DNA of 64,000 bases from the NCBI GenBank assembly GCA_049323655.1, contig JBMONO010000038.1, forward strand, positions 1-64,000, written 5' to 3'. A program made the translations under genes and the position numbers. The notes below the pieces were generated by a model. It was not told where the DNA came from. It ran no database searches and saw nothing but the letters and a program-made list of their open reading frames with translations. Every line of letters starts with the position of its first letter. Position 1 is the stretch's first letter. Shown here one piece after another: positions 1 to 9,142 of this stretch. This DNA comes from DB1 sp049323655 (GTDB taxonomy: Bacteria; Desulfobacterota; Desulfobulbia; Desulfobulbales; SURF-16).

Positions 1-36
1 GGTCTCTGTGGTTGATTTTCAGTTTTTACGATTCCA
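1..36 (-). repeat. Partial copy of the 130-bp palindromic repeat (family A)
   Basis: Read on the minus strand this begins with GGAATCGTAAAAACTG and runs on to ACCACAGAGACC before leaving the window. The same end sequence recurs near 860, 11932, 12873 and 14946. Only one end of the element is visible. Confidence 0.75.
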
Positions 37-308
37 GCTAAAAAAATAGAAACGACCGACCGCCTTGCCATGACCGGCGTCGGACACGGCGGATCCACCG
101 TGCCCGACGCCGATCCGCCTGATCTCCTGCCGCAATCATTTTGTGACGGCACACCGGCCAGCTTCTGACTACCTGACATATCCACCCCCCCCCCGCGCCA
201 ACGCGGCCATTTCGGCAATCCTGCTCTTCACTTTGGCGCAAAAAAAACGTACAATCTGCGGAGAGCGCCAGTGCAGGAGCTCACAATCAGGAAAGGAGGG
301 GACGACCG
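37..308. other. Non-coding stretch upstream of the hemerythrin gene
   Basis: No credible gene is visible; the short frames here lack a family signature. It holds a C-homopolymer near 185-194 and, just before the next gene, a strong Shine-Dalgarno sequence (AAAGGAGGGG, about 292-301). No convincing promoter hexamers were recognised. Confidence 0.5.
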
Positions 309-737
309 GTGGCACGGATTTTCTGGAAAAGCGAGTACAGCGTCAACTCGGCCTACATCGACCGGCAGCACCAGCAGCTGCTCGCCATTGTCAACGAGTT
401 CATCAGTGCGGCGGCCACGGGCAAGGGGAAAAGCGTCGCCTACCCCATCCTCAATCGCCTTGTCCAGTACGCGGAAGAACATTTTCGGGATGAAGAGAAG
501 CTGATGCGGATGGCCCGCTATCCGGCCCCAGAGCTGGAGCGGCACATCCGCGAGCATGAGGAACTGACCGAGGAGATCTTCCGACAGACGGAAAACTGGA
601 GCAGCGGCGGGGAGGAGGCGCTGCCGCGCATCGGCGAGTTTCTCAGCAAATGGCTGCTCACGCACATCCTTGTTTCCGACAAAAAATTCGGCCCCTATGT
701 CGTCAACATCGACGATAAATTCCTGTCGGTGAAATAG
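309..737 (+). CDS. Bacteriohemerythrin
   Basis: A 142-residue non-haem di-iron O2-binding protein of the hemerythrin family. The full ligand set is visible: H21, the H58-x3-E62 pair, the H79-x3-H83 pair and the H119-x4-D124 pair, in a four-helix layout of normal length. The start is GTG with AAAGGAGGGG placed just upstream. There is no signal peptide, so it should act in the cytoplasm. In anaerobes such proteins are usually thought to store or sense O2, or deliver it for detoxification. It stands alone; a palindromic repeat begins at the very next base after the stop codon. Confidence 0.93.
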   Translation: MARIFWKSEYSVNSAYIDRQHQQLLAIVNEFISAAATGKGKSVAYPILNRLVQYAEEHFRDEEKLMRMARYPAPELERHIREHEELTEEIFRQTENWSSGGEEALPRIGEFLSKWLLTHILVSDKKFGPYVVNIDDKFLSVK

Positions 738-867
738 GATGCAATCGTAAAAAGTCTTTTTTCACCACAGAGCGCGTATGAAGAAGAAAAAAGCATTTAA
801 TTACAATTAGTTATCTCTGTGTACTCTGCGGCCTCTGTGGTTAATTTTCAGTTTTAACGATTCCATC
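738..867 (-). repeat. Family A palindromic repeat, inserted directly after a stop codon
   Basis: The 130-bp element has terminal inverted repeats (GATGCAATCGTAAAAA at 738 against the complement of TTTTAACGATTCCATC at 852-867) and inner CACAGAG/CTCTGTG arms. AAATAG precedes it and AAATAA follows it, an imperfect target duplication. The stop codon TAG of the hemerythrin gene is the last triplet before the element. When transcribed it should fold into a long hairpin and may end the hemerythrin and kinase transcripts. Confidence 0.8.
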
Positions 868-904
868 AAATAAGGAAAAGAGAGGTCAGCGGCGCTGCGC
901 CGTT

Positions 905-3604
905 TCATGATGTTTCCTCCTGTTTCTTTTCAGGAGCGCCGGGAACCATCCGTTCCTTCCCGTCCAGGACGTCGCGGACCAGCCGGGCCAGGGTCTCGTG
1001 ATCGAGCGGCTTCAGGGCAAAGCCTCTGATGCCCAGTTCATGCGCCCGGTCGGCATCGATGTCCTCGCTGTAACCGGTGCACAAAATAACGGGCAACTCG
1101 CCTCTGACGGCAAAAAGGGCGGCTGCCAGCTCCGTGCCGGTCATCTGCGGCATGGTTTGATCGGTGATGACGAGATCAAAAGCAAACGGATCCTGGCCGA
1201 ACAGAGCCAGGGCCGCGCGGCTGTCCGTTTTCTCCGTTACCCGGTAGCCGAGATGGGAGAGCATACCGCCCACGGAGCGAACGAGCGTCACCTCGTCATC
1301 CACCAGGAGAATCCGCTCGCTGCCGAACGGCAGAGACTGTGGATCGTTGCCCTGCGGCCCGAGAATCTTTTCTCGAGCCGCGGGAAAATAGACGCGGAAG
1401 ACCGTCCCTTTTCCCACCTCGCTTTCCACCCGGATCAGGCCCCGGCATCCCTGGACGATGCCGTGGACCACGGCCAGCCCCATGCCGGTGCCCCGGCCCA
1501 CCGCCTTGGTGGTGAAAAAGGGATCAAAAATGCGATCCATCACCGCCCGTTCGATGCCATGACCGGTATCAGCCACCAGCAGCTCGACAAAGTCGCCGGG
1601 CATGACGCCATATTCACCGGCTATATCCTCGGCGCTCAGCGCCCGCCGCGCCAGACGAACGGTCAGCCGGCCGTGTCTGCCCTCCATGGCGTGCAGGGCA
1701 TTGGCGCAGAGATTGACCACCACCTGATGGATCTGGGTCGGATCGATCTCCACCAGACCGCAACGGGGATCGACATCCTCCTCGATCTCGATTGTGGCCG
1801 GCAGGGAGGCGCGCAGGAGCTTCAGCGACTCTTTGACAATCAGATGCGGCTGCAACACCTCTCGCTTCTGCTCGCCTTTGCGGCTGAAGGTGAGGATCTG
1901 CCGGACCAGATCGCGGGCGCGCAGGCCGGCCTTCAGCACCTCGTCGAGATAGCCGGTCAGCCGCGCATCGTGCCTGGCCTCAATTCGGGCCATCTCCGTG
2001 TAGCCGATAATGGCGGAGAGAATATTGTTGAAGTCATGGGCAATACCGCCGGCCAGGGTGCCGATGGCCTCCATCTTGTGCGCCTGGCGCAGCTCCTCCT
2101 CAATCCGGATTCGTTCACTGATGTCATGATAGAGCACGACAACCTCGCCGGCCGGCAGCCGGTAGGCCCGGTAATCGCGCCACCGGCCGGAACGGGCATC
2201 CGGAAAGGGAACGGCGGCAATCTCCTCAGCCACTCCGGAGGCACTGACCCTGCCCAACAGCGGAAGGAGAACCTTAACACCGAAAACCGGAATGAGATCT
2301 CCCACCCTTCTTCCCACCAGTTCCTCCTTGCCTTTGCCCTCGATCTCCCGGGCGGCCCGGTTGCAGTCAAACACGACAAAATCCTCCCGCCTCTCATCCA
2401 CGGGACGGAAAACGATAACACCACTGCTCATCCGGTCAAAGAGTTCACGAAAGCGGTGCTCACTGGCGGCCAGCGCCTTTTCCATCTGCAGCCGCTCTTC
2501 CACCTCCTGGCGGAGCTGCATGTTCTTTACCGACAGCTGGGCGGTTTTTTCCGTTACCTGCCGCTGGATTTCCTCGTTGCGAACCTGTTCCTCCCGGGCG
2601 CGCCGCGCGGTGACAATCCCGGTCAGGGTGAGGAGAAAGACCATGATCAGGCCGGCGGCCAGGGCCGCCGCCGGCAGGGCAAGATCAACATCTCGCCAGC
2701 CAAGATGGCGACCCAGTCGAACATGGTAGGTCCGGCTGTGGGCATCGAGTTTGTATTCCTTGGCAAAACCGGGCAACAGCACATCAGGCGGTCGACCGCT
2801 CTTTCCATCGACCTGGACCCGCTTCAGCTCCTGCATACCGCTTTCCGATTCGATTTCCAGGCTGAGGACAAAACGGTCGGCGCCCCTGATTTTTTCCAGC
2901 AACCGCACCGGATCGACCTGCAGGGCGATGAGCCCGTAGACCGCTCGGCGCCGCGGCTCAGCCCCGACCGGAACCTCCTTGCCTGAATAAATCGCCCGCA
3001 ATACCCACAGCGAAACGGGCATATTAACCAGCGACTCATAGGAGAGCACCGTGTCGTTTTCCGCAATCGCCTTGTCGACCGAGGCGGCAAAGGAACGGTC
3101 CGCCGCCAAATCGTAACCGATCAAAGCCGCGTTGGCCGGCTCAAAAGGCTCATGATAGAGCAGGGGGAAATGGCTTTCCCGGTTTTCCGCCGGCTGCAAG
3201 CCATCCGGGCCGAGCCTTTTGACGACAAAGAGGGGGAAGCCTCTTTCCCGCATCTCCGCCTCGAACAGCGGCCGCTCTTCTTCCTGAATGCGCGGCAGGT
3301 AACTCATGGAGACAAAGAAGGGATAGCGATGCAGCACATGTTCGGCAAAGATGCGGAACTGATCGCCGTCAAGCAGCAGGGTGGAATTGACGAAAATGGC
3401 GACATTGGCGCTGGCTTCGTCCAAAGCGTTGAGGCGTTGGTAGAGGTCATCGCGGACCTGCTCGGCCTCGCTGGTAATCTCCTTTTGCAGGTTGCCGAGC
3501 GAATAGCGCCAGGCGCCGAAAACAAAGACGACGGCCATGATCGAACCGAAGAGGAAAAGCCAGATGGGCAGCGCCCGGTAGCGCAGGGGCAGCGGCTCGG
3601 TCAT
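905..3604 (-). CDS. CHASE-domain hybrid sensor histidine kinase
   Basis: An 899-residue membrane sensor. It has TM1 at about 12-31, a periplasmic CHASE-like sensing region at about 75-300, TM2 at about 308-330, a coiled coil at about 335-380 and a PAS domain at about 385-500. The HisKA domain has phospho-acceptor H523 in AHDFNN, the HATPase has its N-box around N635, DTGHG at 679-683 and GTGMGL near 705, and a C-terminal receiver has D815. The chosen ATG overlaps the stop of the upstream periplasmic protein as ATGA; a longer frame exists but would run far into that gene. The pairing suggests the periplasmic protein feeds ligand information to this kinase. No cognate output regulator lies next to it. 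Confidence 0.92.
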   Translation of the reverse strand: MTEPLPLRYRALPIWLFLFGSIMAVVFVFGAWRYSLGNLQKEITSEAEQVRDDLYQRLNALDEASANVAIFVNSTLLLDGDQFRIFAEHVLHRYPFFVSMSYLPRIQEEERPLFEAEMRERGFPLFVVKRLGPDGLQPAENRESHFPLLYHEPFEPANAALIGYDLAADRSFAASVDKAIAENDTVLSYESLVNMPVSLWVLRAIYSGKEVPVGAEPRRRAVYGLIALQVDPVRLLEKIRGADRFVLSLEIESESGMQELKRVQVDGKSGRPPDVLLPGFAKEYKLDAHSRTYHVRLGRHLGWRDVDLALPAAALAAGLIMVFLLTLTGIVTARRAREEQVRNEEIQRQVTEKTAQLSVKNMQLRQEVEERLQMEKALAASEHRFRELFDRMSSGVIVFRPVDERREDFVVFDCNRAAREIEGKGKEELVGRRVGDLIPVFGVKVLLPLLGRVSASGVAEEIAAVPFPDARSGRWRDYRAYRLPAGEVVVLYHDISERIRIEEELRQAHKMEAIGTLAGGIAHDFNNILSAIIGYTEMARIEARHDARLTGYLDEVLKAGLRARDLVRQILTFSRKGEQKREVLQPHLIVKESLKLLRASLPATIEIEEDVDPRCGLVEIDPTQIHQVVVNLCANALHAMEGRHGRLTVRLARRALSAEDIAGEYGVMPGDFVELLVADTGHGIERAVMDRIFDPFFTTKAVGRGTGMGLAVVHGIVQGCRGLIRVESEVGKGTVFRVYFPAAREKILGPQGNDPQSLPFGSERILLVDDEVTLVRSVGGMLSHLGYRVTEKTDSRAALALFGQDPFAFDLVITDQTMPQMTGTELAAALFAVRGELPVILCTGYSEDIDADRAHELGIRGFALKPLDHETLARLVRDVLDGKERMVPGAPEKKQEETS

Positions 3605-4575
3605 TGGCCGACCTTGACCGCCTTGCGCATGATCTCCGAAGGGAGGACAAAGCCTCCGCGCGCGAGCAGGGCCGGGTTGACGAACATATTCCAGCGCCGG
3701 TTGGCGACAATGGGGATATCCGTCGGTTTCGCTCCCTGGAGAATGAGCAAGGCCGTCTTGCCGGCCCATTCGCCCTGCTCATAGGCGATCTTTGCCATGG
3801 TCAGCATGGCATAGGGCGCCATCCAGTCAAGATAGCTGACCGTGAACTTTTTCGCGGTCGTGAGCACCCACTTGCGGGCCCGCTCGTCGTCCCAGTCGTT
3901 GATGCCGGAATTGTTGCCGAGGATGACGAAATCGGCCTGCTCCTGGGCCGCGACATAGCCCTTTTCCCAGTCCGACATGGAGGGGACCGGCATATGTCTG
4001 ATGGTGACACCGTGCCGGCCGTAGGCTTTTTGGCTGAGATCCACCTCCTTGGTCTGGGTCAGCTCATCGGCGGAGAGAAAGATGCCCTGCCGGGCCTCGG
4101 GCACCATGGCCAGCACCTGCCCCACCAGCGGATCGATGGGGCCGATCTCGATCATGCCGGTGGCATTGGCGTAGGGATAGCCGTAAGGCTCGGCCGTCCA
4201 GTTGATGCCGCAGAAGACCACCGGCACCGCGGCGTCTTTCAGATGGGGCATGACCAGATACTTCGAGGCATTGTCATCGGCGGCGATGACCACATCGGGC
4301 TTCCATGAGTCGATGAGCGCCCTGGCCTCGATCGCCTTTTGCCGGGCAAAGTCAGGGGAACCATCCCGCTTGCCGTCCATGTAGAACTTCTTGATCTCAC
4401 AGGCATCGCCGAGGGTGTCGCCAAGGGCCCTTTCGATATCATCGTTCCAGACATAGCCGGCATGATAGGAGGAGACAAAGAGGCAGCGCTTGGCCGACGC
4501 GGCAAGAGACGGCAGGGGAGCATGCAGGAAAAGACAGATCAGAACCACAACCAGCCGGGCCTGGGGATGCATCAT
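3601..4575 (-). CDS. ABC_sub_bind-type periplasmic substrate-binding protein
   Basis: A 324-residue secreted protein. It has an N-terminal hydrophobic signal segment followed by a Rossmann-like periplasmic binding fold typical of the ABC transporter substrate-binding (ABC_sub_bind) family, with CLFVSSYHAGY near the start and the segment VVIAADDNAS. No permease or ATPase gene is nearby. Its stop overlaps the start of the hybrid kinase, so it is probably a solute-recognition partner of that sensor, not part of an importer. The start was chosen because AGGAGA sits about 7 bases upstream; an ATG 21 bases earlier is possible. The ligand is unknown. Confidence 0.82.
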   Translation of the reverse strand: MMHPQARLVVVLICLFLHAPLPSLAASAKRCLFVSSYHAGYVWNDDIERALGDTLGDACEIKKFYMDGKRDGSPDFARQKAIEARALIDSWKPDVVIAADDNASKYLVMPHLKDAAVPVVFCGINWTAEPYGYPYANATGMIEIGPIDPLVGQVLAMVPEARQGIFLSADELTQTKEVDLSQKAYGRHGVTIRHMPVPSMSDWEKGYVAAQEQADFVILGNNSGINDWDDERARKWVLTTAKKFTVSYLDWMAPYAMLTMAKIAYEQGEWAGKTALLILQGAKPTDIPIVANRRWNMFVNPALLARGGFVLPSEIMRKAVKVGQ

Positions 4576-4801
4576 AGCCATTCTCCTCGTCGTCATTTTT
4601 TTTCGAAATCGCGCCGTTTCTCACCCCTTATTATCCGACACCGGTGCCGACCGGGCAAGGGAATTTTCTCCGGCCCGGACGATCAATGGACCCGTAACGT
4701 CTTTTTTCGCCACCGAGCAGACGGCGGCCCCGGAGATTGTGACGTCTTCGATTCATGCGCTCGCTGTTCGCCGGGGTTGTTTTTTCATTTCCAGCCGTTT
4801 T

Positions 4802-7800
4802 TCACGAATCCCCTGCCGGCGCCTGCCGGTTGCGAAAAAACTCGAAGTAGAGGAGGGGGACGGCGAGCAGGGTCAGCGCGGTAGCCGCCACCGCGCCGAA
4901 CATCATGGCAATGGCCAGGCCCTGGAAGATCGGATCAAACAGCATGACAAAGGAGCCGACCACCACCGCCGCCGCGGTCAGGACAATAGGGCGGAACCGC
5001 ACGGCGCCGGCGGAGATGACCGCCTGCCGCAGGTCACCACTGTCCTCCCATTCCATCTCGATGAAGTCGACGAGCAGAATGGAATTGCGGACAATGATGC
5101 CGGAGAGGGCGATGAAACCGATCATCGAGGTGGCGGTGAAAAAGGCGCCGAACAGCCAGTGGCCGGGCAGGATACCGACCAGGGTGAGCGGGATGGGCGC
5201 CATGATGACAAGCGGGGTGACAAAGCTGCGGAACCAGGCAACCACCAGGACATAGATGAGCACCATCACCGCGGCAAAGGCCATGCCGAGATCACGGAAC
5301 ACCTCGTAGGTGATGTGCCACTCTCCGTCCCATTTCATGCCGTAGCGATCCTCGAGCCAGGGCTGCACCGCCGAGTACTGTTTGAGTTCATAGCCTTCCG
5401 GCAGGTACAGCTTGCTGATCTTCTTCTTCATCTCGAGAATGGCGTAGACCGGACTTTCGATTTCCCCAGCCACATCGCCGGTGACATAGGTGACCTGTTT
5501 GAGATTCTTGTGGTAGATGGTCTTGTTCTCGATATCCTCGACAACCCGGACCAGGGCGGCAAGCGGCACCGGTCGGCCGTCGGCGCCGGGCACGGCAAGC
5601 TCGCTCAACGCCGCGACATCGGCCCGGTCGGCCAGGGCGGCGCGCAGGACAATCTCCACAGGTTCCTTTTCCCGCTCGTCATGGAGGAGGCCGACGGAAG
5701 CGCCGTCCAGGGCCATGGCCAGAGTGCCGGCGACCAGGGCGGTGGTTATGCCGTGGCGGGCCGCCTTTTCCCGATCAACGACAAAAGTAAGTTTCGGCGC
5801 ATCATCCTCGACAAACCAGTCGACATCCACCACCCCGGCGGTGTTCTCAAAAACCTTCTTGACCTGATCGGCGATCTCGATACGCCGTTGCTCGTCCGGC
5901 CCGTAGATCTCCGCCACCAGGGTACTGAGCACCGGCGGACCCGGTGGAATCTCGGCCAGCTTGATCCGTGCTCCATAACGGTCACCGATCTCCTTGAGGG
6001 GAGGACGCAGCATTTTCGCCAGATCATGGCTCTGGGTCCGGCGCTCGCCTTTGGCGACGAAGTTGACCTGAATATCGGCCATATTGGCGCTGCTGCGCAG
6101 AAAGTAATGGCGCACCAGACCGTTGAAATTATAGGGAGCAGCGGTGCCGATATAGGTCTGATAATGGGTGACCTCCGCCACGGTGGCGAGATAATCGCCC
6201 ATCTCCCGGGCCACCGCCGCGGTCCGCTCCAGGCTGGTGCCCTCCGGCATGTCGATGATGACCTGCAATTCGCTCTTGTTGTCAAAGGGCAGCATCTTCA
6301 CCGTCACCCCTTTGAAGGGCAGGAGCAGGAGTGCCAGCCCCAGCAGCGCCGCGACCACGGCCAGGGCGCCGAGCCGCAGCAGCCGGTTTTCCAGCAGAGG
6401 GCGCAGCAGCCTTTCATACAGGGTCAGCAGCCGACTCCCCTCGGGCTCCCCTTTGCCTTCATGGCTGACGTTTTTCAGCACCTTGTAGCCGAGCCAGGGA
6501 CTGACGATAAAGGCGACCAGCAGGGAAAAGAGCATGGCCGCCGAGGCGCCCACCGGAATGGGCCGCATGTAGGGGCCCATCAGACCACGGACAAAGGCCA
6601 TCGGCAGCAGGGCGAAGATGACGGCAAAGGTGGCGAGGATGGTGGGGCTGCCCACCTCGTCCACCGCCGCCACCGCCGTGGCCGGACTGACGCCGCGCAT
6701 TTTGAAATGCCGGTGGATGTTTTCGACGACGACGATGGCGTCATCGACCAGAATGCCGATGGAAAAGATGAGGGCGAAAAGGGTGACCCGGTTTAAGGTG
6801 TAACCGTAGAGATAGTTGATGAGCAGGGTCAGGGCGAGGGTGACCGGCACCGCCACGGCAACGACGATCGCCTCCCGCCAGCCCAGGGTGACGGCCATAA
6901 GGACGATGACCGAGATGGTGGCGATCAGCATGTGATCGAGCAGTTCGTTTGATTTTTCCCGGGCCGAATCGCCGTAATTGCGGGTCACCGTCACCGAGAC
7001 GTCGTGGGGCAGCAGGGAGCCGCGCAGGGCCTCGACCTTGGCCAGCGCCTCCTCGGCGACCAGGCTGGCGTTGGCCCCCTTCTTTTTCGCGACGGCGATG
7101 GTCACCGCCTCGGTGACCCCGACCAGGGAACGTAGCTGTGGGTCAGCAGCGGCCGGCCCCGCGCCCATGAAAACGTAATCGGCCGGCTCCGCCGGGCCGT
7201 CGGTGATGGCGGCGACATCGCGCAGATAGACGGGCCGGCCATCCCGCACCGCCAGCAGGAGGCGGCCCACGTCGTCGACGCTCCGGAGAAAGGAGCCGGT
7301 GTCAACGAGAAATTCACGATCAGAGGCCGGGAAATTGCCGGCCTGCAGGCGCACGTTGTCCTGCCGGATAGTGTCGGCAATCATCGGTGCCGTCAGGCCG
7401 TAAGCCTTGAGCCGCACCGGATCAAGGCTTACGCGCAGCTGGCGCTGCTGGCCGCCGATCACGGAAAACTCGGAGACATCCTGATCCTTTTTCAGCTCGC
7501 AGGCCAGTTCCACCGCAATGCGACGCAGCTCGTAGCCGGAATGGCGGCCGTTATCGCTCCACAGCGTCAGGGCAAGGATCGGTACGTCGTCAATGGATTT
7601 GGGCCGCACCAGGGGCCGGGAGACGCCGGCCGGAATCTGATCATAGTGGGACATCAGCTTGGTGTGGAGATTGACCAGGCTCTTTTCCATGTCCTCGCCG
7701 ACATAAAAACGGACAATGGTCAAATTCATGCCGGGCTGGACGATGGAATAGATATACTCCACCCCCTTGATCTCCCAGAGGAATTTTTCCATGGGCCGGG

Positions 7801-8008
7801 TGACCCGTTCCTCCACCTCTTTGGCGGTGGCGCCGGGACAGCTCACCATGACGTCGATCATCGGCACGACGATCTGCGGCTCCTCTTCCCGTGGGGTGAC
7901 GAGCACGGCGAAAATGCCGAGCAACAGCGAGGCGAAAACGATCAGCGGGGTCAGCTTCGAGGTGAGGAAGGCCCGGGCGATCTTGCCGGACACACCGATC
8001 GTCTTCAT
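4802..8008 (-). CDS. RND efflux pump, inner-membrane permease (drug/solvent type)
   Basis: A 1068-residue resistance-nodulation-division permease. It has the usual N-terminal TM helix, a large periplasmic porter region, a central TM bundle with the proton-relay sequence GILVDDAIVVVEN, a second porter half and a C-terminal TM bundle. The paired aspartates in that motif are typical of the AcrB/HAE side of the family, whereas metal pumps usually carry DGAIV (as in the CusA gene of this window). Its ATG overlaps the adaptor stop (ATGA, 8005-8008), and an outer-membrane TolC-type gene heads the operon, so the tripartite pump is complete. The substrate cannot be read from sequence. About 200 bp without a gene separates it from the next gene downstream. 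Confidence 0.93.
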   Translation of the reverse strand: MKTIGVSGKIARAFLTSKLTPLIVFASLLLGIFAVLVTPREEEPQIVVPMIDVMVSCPGATAKEVEERVTRPMEKFLWEIKGVEYIYSIVQPGMNLTIVRFYVGEDMEKSLVNLHTKLMSHYDQIPAGVSRPLVRPKSIDDVPILALTLWSDNGRHSGYELRRIAVELACELKKDQDVSEFSVIGGQQRQLRVSLDPVRLKAYGLTAPMIADTIRQDNVRLQAGNFPASDREFLVDTGSFLRSVDDVGRLLLAVRDGRPVYLRDVAAITDGPAEPADYVFMGAGPAAADPQLRSLVGVTEAVTIAVAKKKGANASLVAEEALAKVEALRGSLLPHDVSVTVTRNYGDSAREKSNELLDHMLIATISVIVLMAVTLGWREAIVVAVAVPVTLALTLLINYLYGYTLNRVTLFALIFSIGILVDDAIVVVENIHRHFKMRGVSPATAVAAVDEVGSPTILATFAVIFALLPMAFVRGLMGPYMRPIPVGASAAMLFSLLVAFIVSPWLGYKVLKNVSHEGKGEPEGSRLLTLYERLLRPLLENRLLRLGALAVVAALLGLALLLLPFKGVTVKMLPFDNKSELQVIIDMPEGTSLERTAAVAREMGDYLATVAEVTHYQTYIGTAAPYNFNGLVRHYFLRSSANMADIQVNFVAKGERRTQSHDLAKMLRPPLKEIGDRYGARIKLAEIPPGPPVLSTLVAEIYGPDEQRRIEIADQVKKVFENTAGVVDVDWFVEDDAPKLTFVVDREKAARHGITTALVAGTLAMALDGASVGLLHDEREKEPVEIVLRAALADRADVAALSELAVPGADGRPVPLAALVRVVEDIENKTIYHKNLKQVTYVTGDVAGEIESPVYAILEMKKKISKLYLPEGYELKQYSAVQPWLEDRYGMKWDGEWHITYEVFRDLGMAFAAVMVLIYVLVVAWFRSFVTPLVIMAPIPLTLVGILPGHWLFGAFFTATSMIGFIALSGIIVRNSILLVDFIEMEWEDSGDLRQAVISAGAVRFRPIVLTAAAVVVGSFVMLFDPIFQGLAIAMMFGAVAATALTLLAVPLLYFEFFRNRQAPAGDS

Positions 8009-9126
8009 CGGTCTGCTTCTCCGCTGATGACGCCGCCGTCCACCGCCCGTTCCGCCCCGGCGACGACCACCTTTTCCCCCGGCACAAGACCTGCCAGGAT
8101 CTCCGACATGCCGCCCAGCTCGCGACCGGTCCGCACCAGCCGGTAGGAAAGGACGTTTTTGTCGTCAACCGCATAGACACCGGTGAGCTGGCCCTTCCGG
8201 ACAATGGCGGCGGTTGGGAGCTGGAGCACCGCGCGACGGCCAACAGCGATACGGGCCGTCACATGCTGACCGGAACGCAAATCATCACCGGTCACCGCCA
8301 CCTTGACGAGAAAGGTGCGGGTCGCCGGATCAACACTGGGGACAATGGCGGCAATGGCGGCGGCCGGTCCGGCCATGCCGCCGCCCATCTCGATACGCAC
8401 CTGGCTTTCACGGCTGATCCGATCAGCCAGGGTCTCGCTCACCCAGAGGTCAAGGAGAAACGAACTGTTGTCCTCGATGGTAAAAAGAGTCGCACCCGGC
8501 ATGGCCATGCTGCCGACCTCTGCCTCCTTGGCGACGACAAAGCCGGAAACCGGGGCGGTGATGCGGGAAAATTCCTGAAAGACGGCGGCCTCCCTCATGC
8601 CGGCTCGGGCCCGCTCGACCATCTTTGTCAACCGGGCCTCTTCCAGGGCTGCCACCTCACTTGCGGTGCGGGCCTGATCGAGCTCCTGCCCGGTCAGGGC
8701 GCGACCTTCAAAGAGCCGCTCATAGCGACGGAAGGTAATGTCCGTCAGTTCCCGCTGCCTGGCCGCTGCGGCCAGTCCCTGTTCCGCCTCGGCCAAAGCC
8801 GCCTCGGCGCCGGCGACTTTCTGACGGAGATCGCGGTCATCGAGGACAGCGAGCAGCTGACCGGCCGTCACCCGCTGCCCTTCCCGCACCAGAACCTCGG
8901 TGAGAGCGCCCATGGTCCGGGCCGCCACCATGCTGGTGCTTTTGGCAATGAGGGTGCCGGAGGTCTGATACACATCATCGCACTCGACGAGCTGCATCTC
9001 GCCGACCTCAACTCCTGAGACCAGCGGCCGTTCCGGCCGGCCGCCTCCGTCCGACTCCGGTCCGTTGCCGCAGCCGGACAGGAGAAGCAGCGCCAGCAGC
9101 AACGACAGCCGCATCCATCTCAACAT
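8005..9126 (-). CDS. RND efflux periplasmic adaptor lipoprotein
   Basis: A 373-residue membrane-fusion protein (HlyD/AcrA family). The chosen ATG is preceded by AGAGGGGAA and gives a lipoprotein signal ending in LLLLSGCGN, so the mature protein should be tethered by a lipidated cysteine. It is followed by a lipoyl half-motif region (LIAKSTSMVAARTMGALTEV), a helical hairpin, the second lipoyl half and a beta-barrel domain. It lies 16 bp after the TolC-type gene and overlaps the pump by 4 bp. A longer frame starting 66 bases upstream would put charged residues before the signal and is unlikely. Confidence 0.9.
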   Translation of the reverse strand: MLRWMRLSLLLALLLLSGCGNGPESDGGGRPERPLVSGVEVGEMQLVECDDVYQTSGTLIAKSTSMVAARTMGALTEVLVREGQRVTAGQLLAVLDDRDLRQKVAGAEAALAEAEQGLAAAARQRELTDITFRRYERLFEGRALTGQELDQARTASEVAALEEARLTKMVERARAGMREAAVFQEFSRITAPVSGFVVAKEAEVGSMAMPGATLFTIEDNSSFLLDLWVSETLADRISRESQVRIEMGGGMAGPAAAIAAIVPSVDPATRTFLVKVAVTGDDLRSGQHVTARIAVGRRAVLQLPTAAIVRKGQLTGVYAVDDKNVLSYRLVRTGRELGGMSEILAGLVPGEKVVVAGAERAVDGGVISGEADR

Positions 9127-9142
9127 ATCGGGTTCCCCTCTC

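Noticed and set aside
998..2986. Plus-strand frame of 662 codons over the hybrid kinase
   Set aside because: It mirrors the G+C-rich kinase gene, has no family motif and a shadow-like composition rich in His, Gln and Gly.
4490..6796. Plus-strand frame of 768 codons over the RND pump
   Set aside because: Antisense shadow of a clear RND gene; no recognisable domain.
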